Assembly: GCA_033063855.1 (NCBI GenBank)
Contig: CP093831.1
Coordinates: 26,784,001 to 26,848,000 of the forward strand
Direction of reading: 5' to 3'
From: Smittia aterrima
Lineage: Eukaryota; Arthropoda; Insecta; Diptera; Chironomidae
DNA: 64,000 nucleotides
The notes below the pieces were generated by a model that did no database searches, was not told the DNA's origin, and saw only the letters and a program-made list of their open reading frames with translations. Shown piece after piece: positions 9,775 through 20,968 of this stretch. The translations under genes and the position numbers were made by a program. How positions within the stretch are numbered: the first letter of the stretch is position 1; the number at the start of each line of letters is the position of its first letter.

Positions 9775-10119
9775 ATGGATGAAAAAATCAGAATTATTTT
9801 AGTTCTTCTAATTTTGATAAAAATTGTATCAACATTTCAAACTGAAAAAAATGTTACATTGCAATGCTTTAAAAACGTTGGTGAAACGATTATTCCAACT
9901 GAGTGTCTGAAGCGTCACGGAAAGCGACGCAAACCAAAAAAAAGTGCAACACAACCAAATGAAAAAACTGCTACAAAGCAATGCTTTAAAGAATTTGATG
10001 AAACGATTGTTCCAACAAAGTGTCAAAGGAAGCGTTTAAAAAATAGAAAGCGTTTAGAAGACATTCGAAAAAGAAAAAAATTTCATGATAATATTCTTAG
10101 AGTAAGGACTCATAAGTAG
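9775..10119 (+). CDS. Secreted Cys-pair peptide 8, double-domain fusion
   Basis: 114 residues from ATG 9775. The signal peptide (MDEKIRIILVLLILIKIVST) is followed by two Cys-pair cores in one chain: QCFKNVGETIIPTEC (about residues 30-44) and QCFKEFDETIVPTKC (about 67-81). The first half up to SATQP is copy-6-like. From PNEKTATKQCF to the end (FHDNILRVRTHK) it is copy-7-like but without a second signal peptide. It therefore looks like a recombination of neighbouring genes that removed the tail of one and the promoter and leader of the next, giving a tandem-domain secreted protein. The proximal GTTATCA element is at 9708-9714. Confidence 0.8.
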   Translation: MDEKIRIILVLLILIKIVSTFQTEKNVTLQCFKNVGETIIPTECLKRHGKRRKPKKSATQPNEKTATKQCFKEFDETIVPTKCQRKRLKNRKRLEDIRKRKKFHDNILRVRTHK

Positions 10120-10556
10120 AAAAGAAGAAAAGTTTAAAAGGGGAATCGAACCATAATAGGAGGCTTTGAATTTTATAAACAAAATTTTTCACCAAAAAAT
10201 AAAAATATGGTAAGAAAAAAAATTAAAAAAAAAAATAAAAAACATTTATTTTCTATATTTTGTTATCAGTGACCTCCGTATGACAATGAAAGGAAAAATT
10301 GACTAATTCGCTGTTGGAAAACCATAAACAGAAAATAGCCAATCAGCAAAAATTATTCTTTCTCGATTTCCTAAAAAAATGACGAAATAAATTTCTTGAA
10401 TTAATTTGATTTTTGACTTTGATAACGCTACAATTTTGTTGACACATTCTCGGAACTTGTTATAATCAATTTGTATTCGGACTTTATTCAATTTGACCTT
10501 TAATTAAAACGTTTAATTTAAATATTCTTTTTATTAATCTCAAATCATTCAGCCCG

Positions 10557-10578
10557 CTCTGGTCGCGAATTGTTATCA
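10557..10578 (+). promoter_or_regulatory. Proximal GATA-bearing promoter element (array-wide)
   Basis: Best copy of a conserved element, GGTCGCGAATTGTTATCA preceded by CTCT, 62 bp before the ATG of copy 9. Its TTATCA is the reverse complement of TGATAA, a GATA-factor site. Equivalent GTTATCA cores lie at 7114-7120 (copy 4), 7706-7712 (5), 8485-8491 (6), 9023-9029 (7), 9708-9714 (8) and 11737-11743 (11). Weaker versions precede copies 2 (CTATCA near 6125) and 3 (GTTATAA near 6488). The spacing to the ATG is 55-95 bp throughout, consistent with a core or proximal promoter. In flies GATA factors drive fat-body, blood-cell and gut genes; the tissue here is unknown. Confidence 0.6.
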
Positions 10579-10640
10579 TAATAACTTTGCTTTTCTCATG
10601 CGAAATATTTTGCTCATTCACATCTGACAGCTTAGTGAAA

Positions 10641-11037
10641 ATGGATGTAAAAATCAAAATTATTTTAGTTCTTCTAATTTTGATAAAATTTGTATTAACA
10701 ATGTCAAAAGAAAATACTGAAACAAAGCAATGCTTTCAAAAATTTGGTGATGCACTTATTCCAATAAAGTGTCAGAGAGAGCTTTTAGGATATAGAAAGC
10801 CTTTAGAAAACATTCGCGAAAGGAAATTTTTCAATGATAATATTGTTCAATTTAGTGAGAAGAAAATACCGGTGAGAAAAAAAAATTAAAAAAACTAAAA
10901 AACTTTTATTTATTATAAAATAATTTTATTATCAGCGACTTCCATGTGATGACAATGAAAAGGAAATATTGAAAGTTATGCTTTTAAACGACTTTCTGGA
11001 AAACAATATACAGAAAAAAGCCAATCAGCGAGAATGA
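10641..11037 (+). CDS. Secreted Cys-pair peptide 9 (probably 2 exons)
   Basis: Exon 1 is 10641-10871 (ending ATA CCG|GTGAGA) and exon 2 is 10936-11037 (TGA); the 64-bp intron is phase 0 with acceptor TTATTATCAG, giving 110 residues. The signal peptide resembles copies 6-8. The core is QCFQKFGDALIPIKC, then RKPLENIRERKFFNDNI. Exon 2 encodes a charged tail beginning RLPCDDNEKE, different from the ARETxPAGQ tail of copies 3-6. An unspliced reading stops at 10889 (82 residues); the spliced model is favoured because copy 11 has a matching intron and tail. Confidence 0.7.
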
Positions 11038-11090
11038 TTCGGGAAAGACTCATAAAAAAAAGATGAAACAAATTTTTTGAAATATTTTGT

Positions 11091-11287
11091 CTTTGATAAC
11101 GCTACAACTGTGTTGACACATTCTCGGAAATAAATGCACTCAATTAGAAGTCTTATCTCATTTAATTTGACTTCTAAAAGAACTTGAGATAACAGGAAGT
11201 GAACATTCTTTATGAAATATTTTGTTATTTTCATAAATCGAATAAAACTTGAAAATTCTTAAACTCTTCTTCTCTCTTGAAACATCG
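11091..11287 (+). repeat. Upstream block of copy 10, duplicated at 12190-12378
   Basis: About 197 bp running from CTTTGATAACGCTACA to CTTGAAACATCG. It is repeated with scattered changes at 12190-12378, where no gene follows. Confidence 0.7.
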
Positions 11288-11397
11288 TTCTCAAATCATT
11301 CAGCTCTCTCTGATGGCGATCATAATCAAATAAAAATTCCTCATGCGAAATATTTTACTAAGACCTGTAACCATTCACTTGTGTGAGTTGAGTGATA

Positions 11398-11727
11398 ATG
11401 GATTTAAAAGTCAAAATAATTTTCGTTGCCTTAATTTCGATTAAATTAGTATCAACATCTCCAACTGGAGAAAATATTCAATATCAATGTTATCGAGTCA
11501 ATGGTGGAACATATTTTCCGGTTAGGTGTCTGCAAAGCATTACGCAAGGAACGAAAATGGAAACGCAAATTCCAAAATTTATCCCGTTATCGGCGGCTGA
11601 CCAAGAAAAATGGAATATTCATGCAAGGAGAGCCACAGATCAAAACCGTGAAAAAATGCATAGCAGCATTCAAAAAGTGAACATTCTCGCACTTTCCAAT
11701 ATTCTCAAAACATCCGGTTCTCTCTAG
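11398..11727 (+). CDS. Secreted Cys-pair peptide 10, C-terminus run into next promoter
   Basis: 109 residues from ATG 11398 (GAGTGATAATGG). The signal peptide is MDLKVKIIFVALISIKLVST. The core is loosened to QCYRVNGGTYFPVRC, keeping the two cysteines. The middle (ARRATDQNREK) resembles the exon-2 tail of copy 5 but without an intervening intron. The last about 30 residues read through the spacer and into the promoter element of copy 11; the stop TAG at 11725-11727 lies inside CTCTCTAGTCGCG, where other copies have CTCTGGTCGCG. The C-terminus is therefore probably novel and unconserved. Confidence 0.6.
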   Translation: MDLKVKIIFVALISIKLVSTSPTGENIQYQCYRVNGGTYFPVRCLQSITQGTKMETQIPKFIPLSAADQEKWNIHARRATDQNREKMHSSIQKVNILALSNILKTSGSL

Positions 11728-11798
11728 TCGCGAATCGTTATCAAAAATAAATCTCACGCAAAATATTTTGCGCATTCACATTTGTAAGTTTAGTGAAA

Positions 11799-12154
11799 AT
11801 GGATGTGAAAATCAAAATTATGTTAGTTCTTCTAATTTTGATAAAGTTTGTATCAACATTGCCAAATGAAAATACTGCTACAAAGCAATGCTTCCAAAAA
11901 TTTGGTGAAACAGTTATTCCAACAAAGTGTCAGGGGCAGCTATTAGAACATAGAAAGCGTTTAGAAAATATTCGCGAAAGAAAAATATTCCATGATAATA
12001 TTATTTTAACTCATATTTCTGTTACATCCACAATAACAGTAAGAAAAAAAAAATTAAAACAAATTATAAAAATATTTATTTTTTTATATTTTATTATTAG
12101 CTACGTCCAAATGACATTGAAGAGGAAGATATACGGATTGAAAAAAATGAATGA
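11799..12154 (+). CDS. Secreted Cys-pair peptide 11 (2 exons)
   Basis: Exon 1 is 11799-12038 (ATA ACA|GTAAGA) and exon 2 is 12101-12154 (TGA); the 62-bp intron is phase 0 with acceptor ATTATTAG, giving 97 residues. The signal peptide is MDVKIKIMLVLLILIKFVST; the core is QCFQKFGETVIPTKC; then LENIRERKIFHDNI as in copies 7 and 9. Exon 2 gives an acidic tail (LRPNDIEEED), comparable with exon 2 of copy 9. The unspliced frame would run to 12182 and include an unlikely hydrophobic stretch translated from the intron, which argues for splicing. This is the last intact copy of the array. Confidence 0.75.
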
Positions 12155-12189
12155 TTCTGAAAGGATGTCTCAGTTAATTTGACGATTAA

Positions 12190-12378
12190 CTTTGATAACG
12201 CTACACATTTGTTGACACATTCTCGAAGCATAATGAAGTCAATTAGAAATCTTATCTCATTTAATTCGACCTTTAAAATAACTTGAAATAACAGGAAGTG
12301 AACATTCTTTATCAAATATTTTCATAAATCGAATAAAACTTGAAAATTCTTAAACTCTTCTTCTCTCTTGAAACATCG
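12190..12378 (+). repeat. Orphan promoter block closing the peptide array
   Basis: Near copy of 11091-11287, the upstream region of copy 10. Homology stops abruptly after GAAACATCG at 12378, and neither a proximal GTTATCA element nor a Cys-pair frame follows. It marks the right boundary of the tandem array and implies a lost twelfth gene or a partial duplication. Confidence 0.65.
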
Positions 12379-15300
12379 TGTCGTTTAGCCATTGAAAACA
12401 TCTGAAGCTTTCAAATCTCGTTTAGTTGGATAAAAGATTCTTCTCATTGTCGTTGCCGGCTTGTCCTCCCTTTTGAAGAAGAAGAGGAAACGAAGGAATA
12501 TCCAAAAGAAAATTGAGGAAAATGAGAGTCTGAACTTTTCACGATGCTCGGTTTACATATTTTCAAATTTATGTGGCACTTCTCGCAGTTCTCTTCCTTT
12601 TGTGATGCGCTCCGTTGCCTTTTGATCATTTTTTCTTCGTCCCAAAGCCGTAATTGGCAATTTCTTTAAATTAAACACTCGGACAAGTTCGTGGAGCCCG
12701 GTCAAGTATAATTGAATTACATTCAGGAGATTGCTTTGAGATTTCCTGACCTTAAAATTATTTAGAAGAGCAGACAAACTTCAAGAGCTAATGAAAATTG
12801 ATTTTTCATTAACGTTCGAGTAGGTTTCCATGTTTCATTTGATAAAACTTTTTTCATGTAACATTTGCTAAGTGAAAGTGTCAAAGACCCGGCGAGAAAA
12901 TTTTCATTTCTCTTCAAGGGTGAAACATTGAAAGGAAAATTTTTAGACGATTTTGGCTTCGTCGGTAAAGCAGCGAAGCATTGCGAAATGAAGTTGGATG
13001 CGAGAGGTTGCACAGAAGTTTTAAATGAAAGAAGAAAATTTAGAGCTCGCTCTCGTTCGATGAGAAATTTAAATTCAGCTTCTTGTAGAGCAGAAATTCA
13101 TGAATTTTCTAGTTAGCTTTGCATTCGCTTCTTCAGCTCCAACTGAGAATTTCCTTTAATTTCCATTAAACATTATGACACGTCTCTACTTTCTTCTGAC
13201 GACACCGCTTCATCCACGTCTCTAATAATGTTGAGCGAGGGTGATAATATTCCTTCCTCAAGCAATTCCCAAGTCCCAGATGGCTTCGATTTTATGAACC
13301 TCTCTCTCGTCTCTGAAAAATCAAATTCTTCCTTTCAATCTATGTAATGCAAAGTTTTCTTCTTTTTCTGCAATGAATGTCTTCAATGATAATACACCAC
13401 GCTTATTATATAATCATGTTGTAACACAAGCGGAACTCGAGAGGAAGCCGTTCTTCCATTTAAAGACGCATTAGGGAGCGTTAAATCCTTTTCTGTCGCC
13501 GAAAAAATATGAGAATGCGACGCGTTAAAGCTGTGAGCCCGAAAAAAAAGGCAACGAACATTCAATAAATTCTTGCGGAATATTTCCGATATTTCCCATC
13601 GGATTAAATGTCTTTTCGCTATCGAGAGAGAGAGAGGAAGAAGCTATCGTTTACATAATCGTTAAAGCTTGTGATATTATGTCGTCTCAGCACTCGCAGG
13701 TGTTAAAGATTCGATAAATATCATTCCAAGCGATGATGAGACGACAGAATGCGATAAGGAAGCAGTGGCGTGAAAACTCGAATGGCGGGAGGATTTTTCT
13801 TTTTGTGGTGAGAGGAAATAAATGTTCTTGAACTTCACTCGGAAGAAAAATTTCCCTTTTTGTAGAGAAACGATCGAGGATCGAATTGCGCAGGAATTTG
13901 TTTTGGTTTACTTCGTTTTTCTTCCTTGGGGAAATTCGTTGATGGTTTCAGTTGTCGTCAGAGCGTCTGGCAGTGCTATACTCGAGCTTCATCCACCCAA
14001 ACAAAAACGTAAACGTGGAATCTAAATCACGGCAAGAAGATTTAAATGTTAAAGAGAATTTTGACATTTCAAAAGTTTTTTTTTCACGTGAAAGTGAATT
14101 CGTGTTGTAAATAATTGAAACGAGCAGAAAAGTAAAATATTCCAAAAGCTCTTAATGTGAATCATAAACGGGAATAATAAAATTAAATGAGTCATTTCAT
14201 TAAAAAGCCGTGCAAAGCGGGAAATGTGCCATATCAAGGATTTACCGTTCATGAGGATTATCGCGTTTGAAATAAATTAAAACACTTCGCTTTAGTGATT
14301 CTGTTTAGCTGAAGGGTCTAAATGATCCGAGACATTAACTTTCGTCGTCGTTGCTTTTGCTGGACATTTTCTGAGAAATTAAAAGCGTCCCGTTCTCTGT
14401 TCTCCAGTTGCTAACGTGCCCTGAAGCAATGAATTGATAATCAAAAAGTTAAAACTTCTGACGCCTCGACTTTCCTGATTATGTCTCTTACAAACATTAA
14501 ATGTCAACGAAGAGTTTCGAAGAGAACTAAACTTTGAAATTAAAAGTTGAAGTTGAGTTTCTTCTGTCTCGAATGATTATTGTACTCACACACACACACT
14601 CGGTACAGCTCACAGATGCACATGAATCATGGAAATTTATTCGAGAAATAAAACAATAAATCGGTTTCAATTCAGTTGAGCAGAAACTATTTTCCATACT
14701 TTTCTCTATTCGAAGAGCTTCGTTATTGAATTGCATTCGAGAGTTCTTCAAGTTTTGCTGATTATGAAGTTGCTGTTAGCACAATTAATTGATTCAAATG
14801 GAGGAAGGAGGAGATGCAACTTCTGTTGCTCTGTAATAAATTAAAATAGAAACTGTGATTTATTTGTTCTGATAAAGCTCCTTGAACGCTCTTAAAAGCA
14901 ATCAAAATACTTTCAAATCATATGCAAATCCCTTGAATGCATTTATCTCTCTGGCCAAACATTCCCGTTCACTCTCTCCTCCGTTCATTGTTATGGCGAT
15001 GCCGGGATGATAAATAAACAACATGCTCGTTGTACTTTCGATTTTCAATTCCTCTTCACTTGAAGGCTCCAGAGGAATTACCGTCTATCGTCTGCCTCTG
15101 AAAGTGTTTTTAATGTCAAGGCAAGAAGCTTTAAGTCTCTCTCTCTTCGCTTTCTGCAGTGAAAATCCCTCATGCGAGTGTCTCCATTATATTCCACAAC
15201 AAAATAGCTCTCGAATGTTTACTCTTCCAGAAGATATGACGGAATTTCCATCGAGCGAAGTGAAAATGACTTTCGAGTCAACGTTCTCTGAGGAGTCTCC

Positions 15301-18031
15301 ATTACTGAGCGAAAATCTCATAATAACAACAACGATTTATTTTCATTCCTTCATGAACCATTTCGTCAAAAGAAAAAGACGAAGGCTTAGCCTTTGAGTT
15401 CAACTTCGAACGGTGTTAAAGATTATTTTTCGGGAGAGTAATTTTTCATTACGAACCGAAAATCCTCGTAAAGCATGTTGACTCTCATTGCCATTGTTTT
15501 AATGGTTATTAAAGCGAGTATGTGAGTGTACGATGGAATCACTTTAATAGCGTCATCACGTCATATAAATCTAATAAACAATGGAGCGGCAGCTTTCAGC
15601 GGATATTACTTTTGGGTTTCCATTTTTTTTTGCCACAACACTTTGTTGTCGTCGCCATCAAATTTCGCAACGTTCGTTTCTCCGCAATGGAATGTTCATT
15701 TATTTATGCGTTGCTAACGCCTGAGCTACATCAAACGGGAGCGAATTTATCATTTTTATTGGCTTTTACTTTTGAAAGGAAACGAACTTGAAATAAAGAA
15801 TTCATGAACGTTGAAGCAGGTTCAGTTCGGAGAAGTCTTCATTAAATAATTATCCTTTGAAAGTCGAGGCTTCTCCTGATTTCTCTTTTAGGCTTACACT
15901 AAACACTTTCTTTACAAAGTCCAGCCACGTCTTGTGTAGCATTCATTGAAATAGGAGAAAAGCCGAAGCTCATCCGACAATTTAATTCTGCGACGTATTT
16001 CATTGTTGATGCGAATTGAAGTAATTTGCTCTCTGGGCCATTAAAGTTTTACGAGGCGGCGAGTTTTATTTTCCTAAATTTACGTGATTCACTTTCACTG
16101 CCAAGGGGAGACTTACGAGTTGAGTGGTTAGCTGATGATGGGAGTTGCAAGGATCAGAAATTAATTTTGTTTTCATTAAATCGGAATTCAGGTCAATCGC
16201 TGTCATTCTCTCGGAAGATTGTTTTAGGCTTCAAACTAAAATATTTTCTTTGAATCATCAACATTCCGAACTCAAAACGACCCCAACAAAAATTAATTGC
16301 CACTCTCTCACCGAACTCATTCAGTCAAGGAGCATTTTTGATTAACTTTCCATGTATTCCATAATTGCCTTTTAATCAAGTCCCCTCGAAGCGTTAAATG
16401 GGGTTGCAACACCGAATGCTATCTCCCCCCGCGTTTGTAATGTGTTGCCGAGAAGCGAGGGATCGTAATTTACCTTCAGCGATAACTATGACAGAGAGCT
16501 TCGAGTACAATCTCGAATTCAACTTCTGATGATTCAATTCAGAGCAATCGATAGCAACAACAGCAGAACATGAAAGCGTTTAACTTTAATGTCATTAAAA
16601 AGGAATTTCGTCGCGGTACGCGAAGTGCTTGCTGTTGAGATTTTCCTGGTTTTAACAAATTGCGGTTGTGCTTCCCTTCGTTCGAGGTTCGAGGGTTAAA
16701 GTTAACAGAAAACTCTTTGAAACTAAAATAATTTTTTTTTTCGAGGCTTTTCAAAGAGAAAAATGTTTCAATGAAGAAAAAAAAAGTAAAAAACGTCAAA
16801 AACAATTATCGAAAGCATTTTCCATTTGTTGAACGGAAAAAATGTTTAATCCCATTCAAGCAAACAACGCGTGTTGTTGTTTCATTTTGTGTTTTTCCAA
16901 TTTACATTCGGAATGGATTGCTCTGTGAGTGATGTCAGATGTTGATGTTCTCAGGATAATTTGGGGGAAAATCTTGAATGAGCTTTTCTCACATCAATTT
17001 CCTTTGTCAAAACTTGTTAACATTCAACGAACTTTCCGCAATTGTTTTCATTAATTTCCCCTTTTCCAAAGGCTTCCTACCAAACGGGAAAAAGTTTTGG
17101 TTTCATTTAAAATCCATTGAAATAAAGAATAAAACGCGATTTTCCGTCAAAGCGACTTTTCAACATTTTTCAATTTTCCTGTCAACAAGAAAAAGAGAAA
17201 TTTGTCTAAACAACAAAAGAAATTTAAAGAAAGAACTCGAATTAATGTTTTAAGATGACAATTTCCATTAACCCGAGCGAAGCAATTCAGCAGAAAAATA
17301 TTAAAGTTCTTCCCTTGAGCGTTGCTTCGTTTTGGGAGGAGAAAAAATTGAAAAATTATATGTCACGATGCCTTCGACGTAATAATTCCCGAAGCAGACT
17401 TTCCAATACACAAACGTCGAATGAAAAATTGTGCAGAGTTCAGTTTAATGTAATAGACTTTCATCATCCCTTCGCTTAATGCCCCAGCTACGCATGAAAC
17501 GTGTTTTCCTCTTTGCTACATTCATCATTCGATTGTGAGGGAGAGTGTGTAGTCTTGAGCACTTTTTATTTCCACTCTCGCTTCGTGCACCACGTTTCAA
17601 CAACACAAATTGAAATATTGCTAAAAATATTTCCACAAATTTATTGAAATAACATTTTTCAGGTGTAATCGGCTCAACGTAGATTACACTTTCGTTTTGG
17701 GGTCGAACTGACCCTTCTGGTCAGTTTCTCATGTGCAGCACGAATCATCGTTTCATTACAAACGGATCAACTTGTCGTTATTATCAATAAAAGCGAAATC
17801 AAGCGATTTTATTGCTGCGAACTTAGAAATTAATAAATTTCAAATGTCATTGAGGGTGGTCGCTTGAAAATGTTCAGCAAAATTGACAAATTGAGGTTGG
17901 AGCTGTGAAATATTATTTTACAACTTCTGAAGCGGAAGTTTATGTTTTAATTTATGATTCCGAATTGTGCTAGTTAAAGATTTATTGACTGTCATTGGAT
18001 CGTGAAATTTGATTGAGTGCTAATCAATTAG
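12379..18031. other. Non-coding stretch (sickie intron or upstream region)
   Basis: No frame here has a start context, domain or splice partner that supports a gene. It contains simple sequence (a CA run near 14586) and a small perfect hairpin at 17706-17726 (AACTGACC, 5-base loop, GGTCAGTT). The promoter for the long first exon of sickie should lie in its last kilobase, but no TATA or initiator could be assigned. Confidence 0.5.
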
Positions 18032-19885
18032 ATGTTATCAAGAGAGAGACATTCACCTGAGAGTTCTAGTTCTTCCCTTTCGACATCATCCCGTCCCCTT
18101 AGCAATGACAATGCAGGAGACGTTGATAGCATTTCATCGAAAATTAATAAGCAAAACTCAGCGACAAAGTCGATGTCTTCGTCATCATCATCATCAGAGA
18201 AAAATGAATCTTCTCAGGAAATTGCAGAAGGAAATTGCAAAGGGGGAAAATCTGATGAAGAAAAAATCGATACGCCCACGAAAAAGCGTTTCTTCGATTT
18301 GAGACGAACAGCCGAGTCAGCATCGAATAAGATTTCGTCAATTAGTCCCTCGAAAATCGCTCGGAGTTTAACTCCCAAGCTCTGCCGTAAAATAACCTCG
18401 AGCGGCAATAAATTATCGCAATTAGAACGGCAGAGCAATTTATTCATTCGTGATACGATAAACAAAGATTCGATGGATTCAAAACAAGTTAAAACAAGTG
18501 ACGGGGAAGTTAAAGCGAAGAGAACGTCGTTGATTCCTTCGTTTAACTTTAAAATTCAAAACAGCGAGGAGTCAAGTAACTCAAGTAAAAGTGGAGCGAA
18601 TTTTAAAAATTTATGCAGAAACTTTTCAAATGAATCGAGAATGAAGTTGAAGAAGAACAAAACTTCAAACGACGTCTTTGCAAATTACGAAGAAATCGAT
18701 TTTGTTAATGAAGACAAAGGCGAGGAAGATGACGAGCGAGGGACAACTTTGATTACGAATGCGCCGGATGTCTCGAATGACAGAGAGAGAAGTAATTGTC
18801 CTCCCGAAATCTCAACAACCAACAAAGAGTCAGAGAAACCGGAAAAGCGACGAGAAGATTGCAAGGAAAGCGAAGGAATTGAGAGTTGCGGTGAACCGCT
18901 GGATATCCTGTCAAGACCAGAATTCACATCAAACGTTTTCAAAAACATTCCAATTCGACAAAGGAAAGGACAAGTTCCACACATGGAGAACTATTGTCTC
19001 TTCGATCCTTCGGTTGACTTTTGTAATGAGAAGGAAATGAGGAAAAATAATTTTCATTTTCCGCCGCAAAACTTTTGTAACTTCCAAGTCTCGCAAAAGA
19101 ATCTTTCGAGTGAACGTCGTGTCGAGGAAGACAAACGAACTCAAAGTGTTGAACATCACAATTACTACGAAATTGATCCTGAATTGCTAGAAAAGGATGA
19201 AGAAGCAGCAAAGAACCAATCAATCATCGCCTCAAGAAAATCATCAAGTTCATCGTCGAGCTGCGATTATCCTTCGCTTTTCAACTCAGTGATAGAAACA
19301 ACTCCATCATCGACAGTCACAATTGAATCGGACGAAGCCACAAATCTGACCATTCTCGCATCAAATGCAATCAATCAAACAAATGTGGCTCTCGACGACG
19401 ATGAGAGTGTAATCACAATTTCGAGCATTGTCACAGCAACAGGAACAAAGAAGAAATCACAGCAAATTACGAAACAAATGGCACGTAATTTAACGAATTC
19501 TGACAATGCCAATCATCAACAAACATCGTCGAGGGAATTTAATTTGTCGTTTCGAAATAAAACTCTTTCGTTCGATCCATTAAAGTCGAGTCATTCACTT
19601 CCTCATCTTCAAAATATAACATTTCTAAATGGCGATTACAAAATCGAAATTAACAGTCGAACGACAGTGAAGTTGAACAAAAAGTCTGCGAGACGAGTGC
19701 GACCGTTGTCAAGCGAGTCACTTGACTCGGGATTTACCACTCCCAGTCCACCCAACGAGAAACGACCCACTCAATCGAGTGGCGATAACAATCAAGTGGA
19801 TAATTCGAATTCCTCGACAAAGGAATCTGTCAAGAGCGATTCAGCGGTGCTGACGCATTGCGATAACATTCAGCAACTGATTGAG
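18032..19885 (+). CDS. sick: sickie (NAV2 orthologue), long N-terminal exon
   Basis: 618 codons from ATG 18032 to a strong donor GAG|GTGAGT at 19886, leaving phase 0. It joins the CH exon at 33014 to read ...NIQQLIE|IYTEWANYY. The encoded region is low-complexity and mostly disordered: Ser runs at the start, basic patches (RRTAESAS, SPSKIARSLTPKLCRK), an acidic patch (EDKGEEDDERG) and an SLIP sequence of the SxIP type bound by EB proteins. Fly sickie and vertebrate NAV proteins are plus-end microtubule/actin regulators, and in Drosophila sickie is linked to Relish activation and to axon growth. The ATG is preceded in frame by a stop, or is the first codon after an AG, so the 5' UTR is unresolved. 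Assignment to sickie rests on phase and position; this exon is less conserved than the CH exons. Confidence 0.75.
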
Positions 19886-19940
19886 GTGAGTGGGGATGAG
19901 ATTTGTTGTTGACAGAACTGAAACATTTTAAATTACGAAG

Positions 19941-19946
19941 TTTATT
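19941..19946 (-). terminator. PolyA signal of protein A
   Basis: AATAAA on the minus strand just after the stop codon. Cleavage would fall within tens of bases of the sickie splice donor at 19886, so the two transcripts may overlap. Confidence 0.55.
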
Positions 19947-19951
19947 TCGAT

Positions 19952-20902
19952 TTACCGACGACAATCGCCAGCAGCCTTAATTAATTGAACCATCAAATCG
20001 ACGAAGTTTCGTCGCTCAGCTTCCTTTTGCACTTCTGTGATGTTGAGATCGCTGAGAACCTCAAACGCCATCATCTTAATGAAATATTCTTCTTTTAAAA
20101 TCTTTTCTCTCGCGCATTCCGAAATCTTTCCCTCCAACTCGTCGCGGATTCTTATCGTTTGTGTTTTCAATAAATCTGCGCAGTCAATGACTGAGACGTT
20201 TAAGTTGTGAGGATTTAAATCGACTTTGTAGGTTCTCTCGTCGATGTAATTGTTCTCGACGACGTGCTTTCTCACGCAGTAGCTGGAAGCTTTAGCTGCT
20301 TCGTCTTCTTTCGATGATTTCGTAAATAGATCATCGAAGATCTCACTGAACACACAAAGCTTAACCGCGTTTTGAACTAACTTCTTACTTTGTTTCTTAA
20401 TCTCGTTCACTCTCAGCTGCGTTTCATTTTGAGAAAGATTACTTGAAGTGACGAATATTGCGAGTTTCATGTGGAATTCTAAAATTAAAATAAATTTATT
20501 TATTTGAGAGCTTTGGAGGGAAGGAACTTCTCACCTGGCCATCGCCGAGCTTTCAAGTTAGTCGTCATACATTTCTTGTATTGTTGGAACTCCTTTTGAG
20601 GAAGTTTCGATCCTGGATTCACGAAAACAGCATCGGAAGCTTCCTTGATAAGCTTAACGCAATCTCCTTGCTCATTTCCTGAATCCTGCTCCGGGAAATC
20701 GAGTTCGAGCATATTCAGATTCTTTAAATGTCTTATCGCGCAATTTAACTTGAATTTATCTTTTGCATTCGTCGGTCGACATTCGAATTCGATTATACAG
20801 AGAGTTAACAAACTGAACAACATAAAATATCTGGAAACAAAAAAAATATTCAATTTTTGATGACGCACGAGAAAAATCAAAAATCTCTTACAAAGTTTCC
20901 AT
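19952..20902 (-). CDS. Secreted 8-Cys protein A (3 exons), nested antisense
   Basis: Coding exons on the minus strand: 20892-20902 (only 11 bp: ATGGAAACTTT|GTAAGA), 20535-20830 and 19952-20478; introns of 61 bp (phase 2) and 56 bp (phase 1). Total 277 residues. The first about 22 residues are a signal peptide (METLYFMLFSLLTLCIIEFE). The mature protein has eight cysteines in positions shared with protein B: NC, GDC, KKC, KLC, YC, DC, EC and a C-terminal DC. A conserved stretch has YCVRKHVVENN followed by YKVDLNPHNL. I do not recognise the family; a haemolymph-type secreted protein is plausible. It lies in the sickie intron in opposite orientation, its stop only 67 bp beyond the sickie donor. 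Confidence 0.82.
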
Positions 20903-20961
20903 TCTCGAAGGAATCGTCTCAAGCGCTGTTGTCTTACTGAAACAAAAAAGCGAATCTTTCG

Positions 20962-20968
20962 TTTTATA
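20962..20968 (-). promoter_or_regulatory. TATA box of protein A
   Basis: On the minus strand the sequence reads AGTATAAAACGAAAG. It lies about 60 bp before the start codon at 20902. Protein B has an almost identical box (AGTATAAAACGAGAG) at the same distance, so the core promoter was duplicated with the gene. Confidence 0.7.

Noticed and set aside
15023..15397. 124-codon open frame
   Set aside because: No domain, no splice partner, lies in non-coding AT-rich DNA; likely chance.
17706..17726. Perfect 8-bp hairpin resembling a terminator
   Set aside because: Short, isolated, not next to a gene end, and intrinsic terminators of this type are bacterial.
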